A stretch of DNA of 64,000 nucleotides from Tessaracoccus lapidicaptus (GTDB lineage Bacteria > Actinomycetota > Actinomycetes > Propionibacteriales > Propionibacteriaceae). Both the position numbers and the translations under genes were made by a program. Under the pieces are notes generated by a model. It saw only the letters and a program-made list of their open reading frames with translations, had not been told where the DNA came from and ran no database searches. The stretch spans positions 62,001 through 126,000 of the forward strand of contig NZ_MBQD01000026.1 of assembly GCF_001693815.1 (NCBI RefSeq), given 5' to 3'. Below, one piece after another: positions 46,076 through 55,488 of the stretch (positions are counted from its first letter, which is position 1; each line of letters opens with the position of its first letter).

Positions 46076-47649
46076 CACATGATCTCCTCGAGCTTGCGGG
46101 TCTGACGGAAGCCCAGCCACGAGATGACGCCCACCACGACGAAGATGATGATGCTCATGGCGCTCGCCAGGCCGTACTGACGGGTCCCCGACTCGAAGGC
46201 CATGGCGTAGACCATCGAGATGAGGATGTCGGTCTCACCGATCGGCAGCGGAGCACCGGGGTAGTTGGGGCCGCCACCGGTCAGCATGTAGATGAGTGAG
46301 AAGTTGTTGAAGTTGAACGCGAAGCTGGCGATGAGCAGCGGTGCGACGCTCACCAGGAGCAGCGGCAGCGTGATCGACCAGAAGCGGCGCCACGGCCCGG
46401 CGCCGTCCATGACGGCCGCCTCCGCCAGCTCCCCCGGGATGGCCTGCAGGGCGCCCGTGGCGACCAGGAACATGTACGGGAAACCGAGCCAGAGGTTGAC
46501 GCCGATGATGCTGAGCTTGGCGAGGATGCCGGAGGAGAACCACGGGATGTTGGCTCCGCCGAGGAGAACCTCGTTGATGAAGCCGAACTCCTGGTTGAGC
46601 AGCCCGCGCCACACGAGCGCCGCGAGGAAGCCCGGGAAGGCGTACGGGAGGATGAACAACGCCCGGTAGATGGTGCGCCCCTTGACGCGCGGGTCGTTGA
46701 ACACGACGGCCAGGATGAGGCCGAGCGCGAAGGTCGTGAGCACCGAGAGGATCGAGAACGCGAACGTCCAGCTGAGGATGGACACGAACGGGCCCGCCAG
46801 CCGCGAATCGGTGAACATGCGCGTGAAGTTGTCGAAGCCCACCAGGACCCGCCAGCCGGGGGTGAGCGCTTCGCCGGAGTCGGAGACGAACAGCCCCTGG
46901 GCAGGATCGGCGGTGTAGACCGTGCCCTCGGCGTCGGTGAAGGTGTCGCTGGCCTCGTCGTACTGCAGCAGCGACTTGGCGACGTAGGCCATGGCCGCGT
47001 TGTCGGTGCGTAGCCAGCCGTCGTCGGGGTCGTCGGTCATGCTGACGCGCAGCCCCAGGACCTCGTTCTGCCGTTGCTGGATCTCGGCCAGTTGCAGCAC
47101 GGTCGCGCCTGGAACCTCGGTGACCCGGCCGTCCTCGGCCACGGCGTCGCCGACCTCGGTCAAGGGCTCCTCCGCGTCGCCGACCAGGACGCGGTCGTCG
47201 TCGACGATGGCGAAGGCCATCTCGCCGTCGCGGTCCAGCACCGTCACCGGATAGGTGGGGGTGCCGTCGACGCGGCGGTCCGAGGTCTTCATGATCTGGG
47301 TGATGGCCGACGGCTTCGAGTCGTTGTGGCCGTCGCCGTAGTTGGTGAACGCCACGTAGGCCGTGTTGACCATGACGTAGATCTGGAAGACGGCCAGGAA
47401 CAGCAGGCCGGGGTACAGGTACTTGCCGGGGATCGCGCGCTTCGAGAAGTAGACGTAGTCCGCGATGATGAGGGCGAGGACGAGGAAGGCGAGGACGCCC
47501 CACTCCCGCTGGCCGTAGGCGGCGAGGATGCCGTAGAGGCCAAGCGCGTTGACCAGCATCATGAGGACGAGCTTGATGTAGAAGCCTGGGCGCGAGATGT
47601 CGCGCGCGTGGGAGAGCCGCCGTGGCGGCTGGGTCGGGGTGCTGCTCAA
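46075..47649 (-). CDS. malF: Maltose/alpha-glucoside ABC transporter permease MalF-like
   Basis: 524 residues. Several N-terminal spans (24-110) are followed by a long extracellular P2-type loop (about 110-280) as in true MalF, then the permease core with EAA loop AEAAVMDGAGPWRRFWSIT. The P2 loop contacts the binding protein. Separated from malE by a 12-bp stem hairpin. Confidence 0.92.
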   Translation of the reverse strand: MSSTPTQPPRRLSHARDISRPGFYIKLVLMMLVNALGLYGILAAYGQREWGVLAFLVLALIIADYVYFSKRAIPGKYLYPGLLFLAVFQIYVMVNTAYVAFTNYGDGHNDSKPSAITQIMKTSDRRVDGTPTYPVTVLDRDGEMAFAIVDDDRVLVGDAEEPLTEVGDAVAEDGRVTEVPGATVLQLAEIQQRQNEVLGLRVSMTDDPDDGWLRTDNAAMAYVAKSLLQYDEASDTFTDAEGTVYTADPAQGLFVSDSGEALTPGWRVLVGFDNFTRMFTDSRLAGPFVSILSWTFAFSILSVLTTFALGLILAVVFNDPRVKGRTIYRALFILPYAFPGFLAALVWRGLLNQEFGFINEVLLGGANIPWFSSGILAKLSIIGVNLWLGFPYMFLVATGALQAIPGELAEAAVMDGAGPWRRFWSITLPLLLVSVAPLLIASFAFNFNNFSLIYMLTGGGPNYPGAPLPIGETDILISMVYAMAFESGTRQYGLASAMSIIIFVVVGVISWLGFRQTRKLEEIM

Positions 47650-47683
47650 GGTGGTGGCCTTCGCGTCGTTGCGTCTGTAGAGT

Positions 47684-47719
47684 CCGGGGGCTGCGCGGCC
47701 GTGGCCACGCAGCCCCCGG
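47684..47719 (-). terminator. Hairpin between malE and malF
   Basis: Perfect 12-bp stem CCGGGGGCTGCG (47684-47695) with CGCAGCCCCCGG (47708-47719). There is no T-run. It likely halts part of transcription or shields the malE message, raising MalE over MalFG. Confidence 0.7.
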
Positions 47720-47728
47720 AGAGGTCGA

Positions 47729-48988
47729 TCAGGCCTGGAAGGCCGCTTCGAGGTTGGTCACCAGCGTCTGCCACGCCGCGACGGGCTCGGCCTTGCCGGT
47801 GAGGATGCTGACCTCGGCGCCGCCCCAGTACTGCCACACGGCACCCATCTCGGGGATGGCGGGCATCGGCTGGCCCTCGGCACCGGCCTCACCGAAGCCG
47901 GCGAGGATCTCGTCGGAGACCGCGTCGGCGGACTCGTTCAGGGCAGGCATGCGGCCGCCCATCTCGAACAGCGTGTCCTGGGTCTCCTTGGTGCCCATGA
48001 AGTCGAGGAACTGCTGCGCGAGCAGCTGGTTCTCGGACTTCGACGACAGGAACACGGCCTGGACGCCCACGAACGGGGCGGCGGGCTGGCCACCGGCCGA
48101 CGGGACCGGGAGGACGGAGATGTCGAGGCCGGCGTCCACGAACTCGCCGGTCCACCAGGGGCCGGTGATGATGTACGGGGACTTGCCGTCGAGGAAGGCC
48201 TGCTTGGCCTGGTCGCCGCCGATGGACGCCGAGAGCACGCCTTCGTCGGCCAGCTTCTTCAGGTACTGCGCGAACGCCTCACCCTCGGGTCCGGCCATGC
48301 CGAGCTCCGCGGTGTAGTCGCCGTTGGCGTCGGACTTGAACACCGGGGCGCCGAACGAGGTCTGGAGCGGGTACAGGTGGTACGGGTCCCCGTTCTCGCC
48401 CTGCTGGATCACGATCGGGAACTCGGCGCCGGAGACGCCCTTGCCCTGGGCGATCAGTTCGTCGAAGGTGGCGGGGGTGTCCTGGACGAGCGCGTTGTTG
48501 CGCACGAGGCCGATGTTCTCGACCGCGTAGGGCACGCCGTAGACCTGGCCCTCGAGGCTGACGGCGCGCAGTGCGACGTCCCCGAACGCCTCGGCCTTGT
48601 CGCCGAGCTCGACGGGCGACACGACGCCGTTCTTGACGAGGTCACCCGTCGCGTCGTGCGCGGTCACGATCAGGTCGGGGCCCTCACCGGTCGGGACCTG
48701 CGCAATGAAGTCGTTCTTGATGTCGGCCGACGGCTTCTGGACGACGTCCAGGGCGACGCCGGTCTCGGCGGAGAAGGTCTCGCCCAGCGTCTTGAACGCG
48801 TCGATGCGGGTCTCGTCGGCCCACACGGTCAGGCTGCCGGCGGCAGCGGGAGCCGACGACGTGGTGGCGGCGGCGCTGGTGGTGGCGTCGCCGGTGGCAG
48901 AGGGGGTGCTGGTCGACGACCCGCTGCCGCAGGCGGCGAGCGTCAGGGAGAGCCCGACCGCGGCTGCGGCGAGGAAGCTCTTGCGCAT
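47729..48988 (-). CDS. malE: Maltose/maltodextrin-binding lipoprotein
   Basis: 419 residues. Lipoprotein signal to about residue 19 with lipobox LAAC, then a Ser/Thr/Ala linker (21-50). SLTVWADETRIDAFK and GTKETQDTLFEMGGRMPAL are MalE-type. It captures oligosaccharides outside the cell. ATG at 48988 follows AAGGAG. A TTGCAA-N16-TACGAT promoter on the minus strand overlaps the LacI-type operator at 49056-49070. Confidence 0.93.
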   Translation of the reverse strand: MRKSFLAAAAVGLSLTLAACGSGSSTSTPSATGDATTSAAATTSSAPAAAGSLTVWADETRIDAFKTLGETFSAETGVALDVVQKPSADIKNDFIAQVPTGEGPDLIVTAHDATGDLVKNGVVSPVELGDKAEAFGDVALRAVSLEGQVYGVPYAVENIGLVRNNALVQDTPATFDELIAQGKGVSGAEFPIVIQQGENGDPYHLYPLQTSFGAPVFKSDANGDYTAELGMAGPEGEAFAQYLKKLADEGVLSASIGGDQAKQAFLDGKSPYIITGPWWTGEFVDAGLDISVLPVPSAGGQPAAPFVGVQAVFLSSKSENQLLAQQFLDFMGTKETQDTLFEMGGRMPALNESADAVSDEILAGFGEAGAEGQPMPAIPEMGAVWQYWGGAEVSILTGKAEPVAAWQTLVTNLEAAFQA

Positions 48989-49055
48989 GTGTGTAACTCC
49001 TTCGTCATCCGGGCCGCTCCACTGCAGCCCGTTCTGATGTGAATCGTAACGGTTT

Positions 49056-49070
49056 TTGCAACGCTTGCAA
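49056..49070. promoter_or_regulatory. LacI-type operator of malEFG
   Basis: TTGCAA-CGC-TTGCAA, two self-complementary half sites, overlaps the likely malE -35. Confidence 0.65.
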
Positions 49071-49176
49071 GTCTGTTGCATAACACTTCGATAACAACTG
49101 GCTGAGCCCACGGCCCCGCTTGGTGAGACCGCGATCCAATCCGAGCCCCACGGCGCCGAATGTGAACGATCTCATT

Positions 49177-49207
49177 CTGCAACGCTTTCTGCAAGACCGT
49201 TGCAAAG
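49177..49207. promoter_or_regulatory. LacI-type operator cluster before the regulator gene
   Basis: Three half sites in 31 bp: CTGCAACG (49177-49184), CTGCAAG (49189-49195) and CGTTGCAAAG (49198-49207). The first and third resemble the malE operator, suggesting autoregulation of the divergent gene. Confidence 0.5.
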
Positions 49208-49276
49208 TTTGCCGGACACCTGCAAACTATCCCTCGACACGTTGCAGCAGACGGTGCTCTCAAGGAAGAGGAGACC

Positions 49277-50269
49277 ATGATTCCCACCCGCGCGAGGCTG
49301 GCCGACCTGGCCGCCGCCGCCGGCGTCTCGACGGCGACGGTCTCCAGAGTCCTCAACGGCAAGCCCGGCGTCGCCGACGCCACGCGCGCCTCCGTACTGG
49401 CGACGCTCGAGACACTCGGCTACAGCACGGAACCCGAGCCCGCGGAGAGCGCCGGCCTCATCGCCGTCATGGTCCCGGAGCTGGCCAACCCGTCCTTCGC
49501 CTCGTTCGCCAACGAGCTCGCGTTGGTCCTGACGGCGGCCGGCCGCCAGATGATCCTCTGCACCGCCGGCCCCGGCGGCACCAGCGAGGAGCAGTATCTC
49601 GACGCCCTGCTCGGGGTCGAGATCGCCGGGATCATCTCCGTCTCCGGCACCCCAGCCGACACCGAGGCATCCCCCGAGCACTACCAGCGGCTGATCGACG
49701 CCGGCGTCCCCGCCGTGTTCATCAACGGGTACAACCCGTCCGTCGACGGCGCCTTCTTCTCCTGCTCCGACGCCGAGGCCGTCTCGATGTCCGTCGCCCA
49801 CCTGCGCTCCTACGGGCACGAGCGGATCGGGCTGGCGGTGGGCCAGATGCGCTATCTGCCCAGTCGCCGCAAGCACGCCGCGTTCCTCGGCCTCGGCTTC
49901 GACGAGCGCTCGGTGGTGTCGACGCTGTTCACCGTCGAGGGCGGTCAGGCCGCCGCGGCACGCCTCCTGGACGCCGGCCACACCGCGCTCGTCTGTGGGT
50001 CCGACGTCATGGCGCTGGGCGCCATCCGGGAGGCACGCTCCCGCGGCCTCGAGGTGCCCGGCGACGTGTCGGTGGTCGGCTACGACGACTCCGCCCTCAT
50101 GGCCTTCACCAACCCGGCGCTGACGACGGTCCGGCAGCCCGTCGCCGTGATGACGCAGGCCGCCGTCGGCTCCCTCCTCACCGCGATCCGCGGCCTCCCC
50201 ACCGACCCGACCGAGATGCTGTTCCACCCCGATCTGATCATCCGACACTCGACAGGACCCTGTGCATGA
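49277..50269 (+). CDS. LacI family transcriptional regulator of the alpha-glucoside locus
   Basis: 330 residues. The helix-turn-helix is RLADLAAAAGVSTATVSRVL with hinge LNGKPGVADATRASV; the rest is a periplasmic-binding-like sugar domain (SAGLIAVMVPELANPSF; SVVGYDDSALMAF). Likely represses malEFG and itself until an alpha-glucoside is present. Strong site AGGAAGAGGAG before the ATG. Its stop overlaps the start of the alpha-glucosidase gene (ATGA). Confidence 0.92.
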   Translation: MIPTRARLADLAAAAGVSTATVSRVLNGKPGVADATRASVLATLETLGYSTEPEPAESAGLIAVMVPELANPSFASFANELALVLTAAGRQMILCTAGPGGTSEEQYLDALLGVEIAGIISVSGTPADTEASPEHYQRLIDAGVPAVFINGYNPSVDGAFFSCSDAEAVSMSVAHLRSYGHERIGLAVGQMRYLPSRRKHAAFLGLGFDERSVVSTLFTVEGGQAAAARLLDAGHTALVCGSDVMALGAIREARSRGLEVPGDVSVVGYDDSALMAFTNPALTTVRQPVAVMTQAAVGSLLTAIRGLPTDPTEMLFHPDLIIRHSTGPCA

Positions 50270-51885
50270 CCGCTGAATGGTGGCGAGACGCCGTCATCTA
50301 CCAGATCTACCCCCGTTCGTTCGCCGATTCGACCGGCGACGGCTACGGCGACATACCCGGCATCATCTCCCGGATCGACTACCTGGCCGCGCTGGGTGTC
50401 GACGCGATCTGGCTGTCCCCCTTCTACCGCTCCCCCATGGCGGACGCCGGCTACGACGTCGCCGACTACGAGGAGATCGATCCGCTCTTCGGGAACCTGA
50501 CTGACGCCGACCGGCTCATCGAGGCCGCGCACGCGGCCGGGCTGCGGGTCGTGGTGGATCTGGTGCCCAACCACACCTCCGACGAGCACCGCTGGTTCCG
50601 GGAGGCGGTGGCGGCCGGCCCCGGCTCGCCGGAGCGGGAGATGTACCTGTTCCGCGACGGGCGGGGCACGCACGGCGAGTTGCCTCCGAACAACTGGAAA
50701 TCGGTCTTCGGCGGGCCGGGTTGGACCCGGCTGACGGCGCCCGACGGCACGCCCGAGCAGTGGTACCTCCACCTGTTCGACGTCAAGCAGCCGGACCTCG
50801 ACTGGTCGACCGAGCGCGTGCGCGCGGCGTTCGACGGGGTCCTGCGGTTCTGGCTGGACCGAGGCGTCGACGGCTTCCGGGTCGACGTCGCCCACGGCCT
50901 CGTCAAGGCCGAGGGCCTGCCGGACGACGGCGATGAGCAGTCCCTGCTCGACGGCCAGTCCGGGCCCATGTGGGACCAGGACGGCGTGCACGACGTCTAC
51001 CGTCGCTGGCGGCGCGTCCTCGACTCCTACGACGGCGACCGCTCGCTCGTGGCCGAGGCCTGGGTGGCCGACCCCGCGCGCCTCGCGCTCTACCTGCGTC
51101 CGGACGAGATGCACACCGCCTTCAACTTCCAGTTCCTCGACTCCCCGTGGGACGCCGCGTCGTACCGCGAGGTGATCACCGCGACGATGGCCGCCGACGA
51201 GGCGGTCGGGGCCCCGACGACCTGGGTGCTGAGCAACCACGACGTGCTGCGGCACGTCAGCCGCCTCGGCCTCCGGGAGCCGGGCTCCAGCCACGAGGGC
51301 CTCGGCGCCGCCGACGAGCAGCCGGACAACGTCGTGGGCCTGCGCCGTGCCCGCGCGGCGACGCTCATGATGCTGGCGCTGCCGGGATCGGCCTACCTGT
51401 ACCAGGGTGAGGAACTGGGGCTGCCGGACCACACGACGCTCCCCGACGACGTCCGCCAGGATCCCGCCTGGTTCCGCTCCGACTTCACCAAGCCGGGCCG
51501 CGACGGCTGCCGCGTCCCGATGCCGTGGACGGCCGACGCCCCCGGGCTCGGATTCTCCCCGACTGGACGCACCTGGCTGCCGCAGCCGGACTCGTACCGT
51601 GACGCGGCCGCCGACCGGCAGGTAGACGTCGCCGGGTCCACCTGGTCGATGTACCGCGACGCGCTGGCGCTGCGCCGCAGCCTCGGCCTCGGCCGCGGCG
51701 AAGTGGAGTGGATAGACGCCGGCGCCTCGGTCGTCGCCTTCGACAACGGGCCGGTCCGCGTCCTCACCAACATCCTGGGCGCCCCCGTCGACCTGCCGGA
51801 GGGCTACCGCGTGCTGCTCAGCAGCCACGCGCTGCCGGGGCGCGTGCTGCCGACCGACGCGACGGTGTGGCTCACCGCCGAGTGA
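50266..51885 (+). CDS. GH13 alpha-glucosidase
   Basis: 539 residues. WWRDAVIYQIYPRSFADSTGDG is the classic alpha-glucosidase start. Nucleophile Asp207 (GFRVDVAHG), acid/base Glu264 (VAEAWVAD) and Asp326 (LSNHDVLRH) are in place. It splits maltose and short alpha-glucans in the cytosol after uptake by the adjacent transporter. Alpha-1,4 versus alpha-1,6 preference cannot be read confidently, though GLVKAEGLP and the trehalulose-type loops favour GH13 subfamily 30-like enzymes. Translationally coupled to the LacI gene. Confidence 0.92.
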   Translation: MTAEWWRDAVIYQIYPRSFADSTGDGYGDIPGIISRIDYLAALGVDAIWLSPFYRSPMADAGYDVADYEEIDPLFGNLTDADRLIEAAHAAGLRVVVDLVPNHTSDEHRWFREAVAAGPGSPEREMYLFRDGRGTHGELPPNNWKSVFGGPGWTRLTAPDGTPEQWYLHLFDVKQPDLDWSTERVRAAFDGVLRFWLDRGVDGFRVDVAHGLVKAEGLPDDGDEQSLLDGQSGPMWDQDGVHDVYRRWRRVLDSYDGDRSLVAEAWVADPARLALYLRPDEMHTAFNFQFLDSPWDAASYREVITATMAADEAVGAPTTWVLSNHDVLRHVSRLGLREPGSSHEGLGAADEQPDNVVGLRRARAATLMMLALPGSAYLYQGEELGLPDHTTLPDDVRQDPAWFRSDFTKPGRDGCRVPMPWTADAPGLGFSPTGRTWLPQPDSYRDAAADRQVDVAGSTWSMYRDALALRRSLGLGRGEVEWIDAGASVVAFDNGPVRVLTNILGAPVDLPEGYRVLLSSHALPGRVLPTDATVWLTAE

Positions 51886-51937
51886 CGCCCGCCCGCCGGG
51901 ACCCCGACCCGCTGCTGGGAAGGGGTTCCGCCCCGGC

Positions 51938-51943
51938 TATGCT
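51938..51943 (+). promoter_or_regulatory. -10 box TATGCT for ptsH
   Basis: TATGCT about 57 bases before the TTG start; no clear -35. Confidence 0.4.
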
Positions 51944-51999
51944 TGGCCGCGAGTCCGTGGGCGACGGTGCCGGGACCTGAGATACGCAAAGGAGTCACG

Positions 52000-52254
52000 T
52001 TGCCTAGCAGGACTGTGACCGTCGGATCGGTGGTGGGTCTCCACGCCCGCCCCGCGGCCCTCATCGCGGCGGCCGCCGGCGAATACGACGACGACATCAC
52101 CATCTCGATGGACGGCGCGGAGGTCGACGCGGCCTCCTCGCTGCTGATCATGACGCTCGGCGCCGAGAAGGGCGCGCAGGTCACCGTCGAGTCGGACAAC
52201 GCGGACGCCGTCGAGCGCATCGCCGCGATGATCGAGCAGGACCTCGACGCCTAG
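52000..52254 (+). CDS. ptsH: Phosphocarrier protein HPr
   Basis: 84 residues. His15 (GLHARPAA) is the Enzyme I phosphorylation site and Ser46 (AASSLLIMTLG) the regulatory serine. TTG start with AAAGGAG 5 bases upstream gives exact HPr numbering. It passes phosphate to PTS sugar permeases. No Enzyme I gene is nearby. Its stop overlaps that of the convergent M28 peptidase in a shared CTAG. Confidence 0.95.
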   Translation: MPSRTVTVGSVVGLHARPAALIAAAAGEYDDDITISMDGAEVDAASSLLIMTLGAEKGAQVTVESDNADAVERIAAMIEQDLDA

Positions 52255-53609
52255 CGCGAGCTGAGGTCAGCGACGGCCGCCACGGTCGCGTCGGCGATGG
52301 CCCCCAGCCTCGCCCGCACCGTGGCCGTGTCGACGGCCGACAAGGTGTCGCAGGCGCGGTGGTAGCAGGGGTCCGGCGCGACGGCCGCGGACATGTCGAA
52401 GATCTCCCCCGACAGGCCGAGCGGAAGCATGGACCCGCTGTGCACCCCTGCTGCCGGGATCCCGGCTGCGGTGAACGGGGCGTCGTCGGATTCAGCCGCG
52501 ACGTCGATGAGCCGGGCGGAGGGCCCGACGGCGTCGAGGAGTGCCTCGGCAGGGGCTCCCGTGCCGTGGATCCCGATGTCACCGAAGGGTGAGGCGATTG
52601 TGTCGAGGTTGAGGTAGGCGGCGAGAGACTCTTTCGCCGCCTGGTCGAGCGCCTGCACGTAGGCGGTCGAGCCGAGCACTCCCTGCTCCGTGCCGTCCCA
52701 GAACGCGAACCGGGCTCCCGGCGCGCCGCGCGCGGCCAGTTCCTCCGCCACCGCCAACGCCACCGACACCCCGGAGGCGTTGTCGTTGATGCCGGGGCTC
52801 TCGGCGACGGAGTCCAGATGCGCCCCGACCAGCACCGGGTCCGCCGCGCCGTCAGGGCGCTGGGCCAGGAGATTGGTGACCGGCACCGTCTCGTGCCCGG
52901 GATCGACGGTGACCCGGACCACGACCTCACCGCCCCGCAGCCCGGCGCGGAGGGCGTCGCCCGCCTCGTGCGTGAGACCCAACGCCGGCACCACGTCGGC
53001 GCGGCCCGCGAGGTCGCCCCGGAGGGGGCCTTCGCCCGCGTCGTTCTGCACGAGCACAGCCAGCGCCCCGGCCCGCTCGGCCAGATGAGCCTTGTCCGCG
53101 AACGAGCAGCGGCCCCGCTGCACCAGGACGATGGAGCTGTCGGCCTGCGCGTAGTCGGACGCGGTGCAGCCGGTGGGGTCGGTGGTGGCCAGCAGCGGAG
53201 CGGTCAGCGAACCGGCCACCGGGGAGCCGACCATCGCGATGACCTCACCCGGATCGGAAGGGGGGCCGCTGAGCACCGTGACGTCCGCCGCGCCGGCTGA
53301 GGGATGCTCGGCGTCGAGCGTCACCCGCACGGTCTCGTAGCCGGCGTCCCGCAGCACCGACTCGACGTAGTCGAGCGCCGCGGCATGCCCCGCGGATCCG
53401 CTGGCCCGCGTCCCGCCGTTGAGGTCCGCGATCGCCTGGAACTGGCCGAGGTGCGCGAAGACGCGGTCCCCCATCCCCACTGCGGGTCCCGACTCGGCGG
53501 CCGCCGCCATCTCCGCGAACTCCACCGGCTCGTCGGACCCGCCGCCCTGGGCCGGCGCGCAGGCCGTGACGACGGCGACCATCGCCAGAGTCAGCATCGG
53601 TGCGCGCAC
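52251..53609 (-). CDS. M28 family metallopeptidase, lipoprotein with PA domain
   Basis: 452 residues. Lipoprotein signal with lipobox VTAC near residue 17. A PA domain (about 140-215, SSIVLVQRGRCSFADKAHLA) sits inside the N-terminal half. The M28 zinc site has GAHLDSVAESPGINDNASG, FWDGTEQGVLGS, the LNLDTI segment and a late CYH. It probably trims peptides outside the cell as an aminopeptidase. GTG at 53609 gives the basic MRAP start; ATG at 53597 is an alternative. Confidence 0.88.
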   Translation of the reverse strand: MRAPMLTLAMVAVVTACAPAQGGGSDEPVEFAEMAAAAESGPAVGMGDRVFAHLGQFQAIADLNGGTRASGSAGHAAALDYVESVLRDAGYETVRVTLDAEHPSAGAADVTVLSGPPSDPGEVIAMVGSPVAGSLTAPLLATTDPTGCTASDYAQADSSIVLVQRGRCSFADKAHLAERAGALAVLVQNDAGEGPLRGDLAGRADVVPALGLTHEAGDALRAGLRGGEVVVRVTVDPGHETVPVTNLLAQRPDGAADPVLVGAHLDSVAESPGINDNASGVSVALAVAEELAARGAPGARFAFWDGTEQGVLGSTAYVQALDQAAKESLAAYLNLDTIASPFGDIGIHGTGAPAEALLDAVGPSARLIDVAAESDDAPFTAAGIPAAGVHSGSMLPLGLSGEIFDMSAAVAPDPCYHRACDTLSAVDTATVRARLGAIADATVAAVADLSSR

Positions 53610-53700
53610 CCGACAGATTGTGCCGCAGAACCGGCCGGAGCGCGAGACTGGACAGCGGGCTCTGCCAGACTGGGCTCGAGCCGAGGTCGAGGAGGCGTCG

Positions 53701-54612
53701 ATGGTGTTGCCGGCCGGATGGTCAGAGCGGCTGCGGGTGCCGGTGGTCGCCGCGCCCATGTTCCTGGTGTCAGGGCCGGACCTCGTCGTCGCCTGCTGCC
53801 GCGCCGGCGTCGTGGGCACGTTCCCCGCGCTCAACCGGCGCAGCAGCGCGGACCTGGACGAGTGGTTGACCGCCGTCGAATCCGGGCTGGGCCCCACCGA
53901 CGCCCCGTACGGCGTCAACCTCATCGTGCACGCGACGAACACACGGCTGGAGTCGGACCTGGCGGTCGTCGTCGAGCACAAGGTCCCGCTGGTCATCACG
54001 TCGCTGGGCGCCGTCCCCGAGGTGGTCGCGGCCGTCCACAGCTACGGGGGCGTCGTGTTCCACGACATCACCACCCTGCGCCACGCGCGCAAGGCCGCCG
54101 CGGCGGGGGTGGACGGCCTCGTCCTCGTGGCGGCCGGCGCAGGAGGGCACGCGGGCACCGTCAATCCGTTCGCGCTCGTCGCCTCGGTGCGGCCGTGGTT
54201 CGACGGCACGATCCTGCTCGCCGGCGCGATGAACACCGGGGCCGACGTCGTGGCCGCCCGCGCGCTCGGCGCCGACCTCGCCTACCTCGGCACCCGATTC
54301 CTCGCCACCCACGAGTCCCTGGCCCCCGACGCCTACCGGGCCATGGTCGTGGCCGCCGGGGCCTCGGAGGTCGTGTACACCCCGGCCGTGAGCGGCATCC
54401 CGGCGAACTTCCTGGCCGCCAGCCTGGAGGCGGCGGGCATCGACCCCGCCGGGCCGCCGGCGGGGACCGAGGACGTCAAGGCCTGGCGCGACGTGTGGTC
54501 GGCCGGACACGGCGTCGCCGGCATCACCGACGTGCCCACGGTCGCCGAACTGGTCGACCGGCTCGACACCGAGTACCGCGCCACCCTCACCCGACTACAA
54601 GGAGAGCCATGA
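53701..54612 (+). CDS. Nitronate monooxygenase / 2-nitropropane dioxygenase-like FMN enzyme
   Basis: 303 residues with the TIM-barrel of the NMO family: VPVVAAPMFLVSGPDLV at the start, VAAGAGGHAGTVNPFALV at the FMN site, and ALGADLAYLGTRFLAT. It oxidises nitronates or a related substrate; family members are often misassigned, so the substrate is open. GAGGAGG precedes the ATG. Its stop overlaps the next gene (ATGA), which hints at a joint role with the CoA enzyme. Confidence 0.88.
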   Translation: MVLPAGWSERLRVPVVAAPMFLVSGPDLVVACCRAGVVGTFPALNRRSSADLDEWLTAVESGLGPTDAPYGVNLIVHATNTRLESDLAVVVEHKVPLVITSLGAVPEVVAAVHSYGGVVFHDITTLRHARKAAAAGVDGLVLVAAGAGGHAGTVNPFALVASVRPWFDGTILLAGAMNTGADVVAARALGADLAYLGTRFLATHESLAPDAYRAMVVAAGASEVVYTPAVSGIPANFLAASLEAAGIDPAGPPAGTEDVKAWRDVWSAGHGVAGITDVPTVAELVDRLDTEYRATLTRLQGEP

Positions 54613-55481
54613 GCAGCGTGCTGCTGACCCGCGACGACGGCGTCGCGACCCTCACCCTCAACCGCCCGGACCGGCTCAACGCCTTCACCCTCGACATGGG
54701 GCGCGAATTCGTCGCTGCGCTGCGCGAGGCCGACGCCGACGACGCGGTGCGAGCCATCATCGTCACCGGGTCCGGGCGGGCGTTCTGCGCCGGGATGGAA
54801 CTGTCGGACAGCGACAACGTCTTCGGCTTCGACCCGCGGATGGACCTCACCCCGGCGGAGCTCCGGGAGCGCTGGGCGGAGCCGGAGGTCACCGAGGGAG
54901 CCCGGGAACCGGGCGGCAAGCTCACCCTGGCGATCCTCGAATGCCGCAAACCCGTCATCGCGGCCATCAACGGCCCCGGTGTCGGCATCGGGTCGACGAT
55001 GACGCTGCCGATGGACGCCCGGCTGGCCTCCACCGACGCCCGCATGGGGTTCGTGTTCGCGCGGCTGGGGATCACGCCGGAGGCCTGCTCGACGTGGTTC
55101 CTGCCGCGTATCGTCGGTCCCTCGCGGGCCCTGGACCTGCTCTACAGCGGCGACATCATCCCGGCCGAGCGGGCCCTCGAGATCGGCCTGGTCGACTCGG
55201 TCCACTCCCCCGCCGATCTGCTCGCCGCCGCCCGCGCCGTCGCGGACCGGATGACGCTCGGTCGCTCCGCGCACGCCGTCGCGCTCACGCGGCAGCTCGT
55301 CTGGCGGCACCTCGCCAGCGACGACGTGCTCGGGGCGCACCTGGCGGAGTCGCTGGCCCTGCGCCACGCCGCGCACGGGGACGGCCGCGAGGGCGCGCTC
55401 GCGTTCCTGGGCAAGCGCGAGGCGCGGTTCACGCAGCCGGCGCCCGAGTCGTTCGGGCACGTGTTCCCGTCGGAGGACTGA
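54609..55481 (+). CDS. Enoyl-CoA hydratase/isomerase (crotonase) family protein
   Basis: 290 residues. TLNRPDRLNAFTLDM, the oxyanion hole GRAFCAGMELS and GPGVGIGSTMTLPMDARLAS are crotonase landmarks; Glu of TPEACSTWFLP sits at the second catalytic position. Acts on an acyl-CoA; the exact step is unknown. Coupled to the NMO-like gene. Confidence 0.9.
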   Translation: MSSVLLTRDDGVATLTLNRPDRLNAFTLDMGREFVAALREADADDAVRAIIVTGSGRAFCAGMELSDSDNVFGFDPRMDLTPAELRERWAEPEVTEGAREPGGKLTLAILECRKPVIAAINGPGVGIGSTMTLPMDARLASTDARMGFVFARLGITPEACSTWFLPRIVGPSRALDLLYSGDIIPAERALEIGLVDSVHSPADLLAAARAVADRMTLGRSAHAVALTRQLVWRHLASDDVLGAHLAESLALRHAAHGDGREGALAFLGKREARFTQPAPESFGHVFPSED

Positions 55482-55488
55482 GCCGGGG

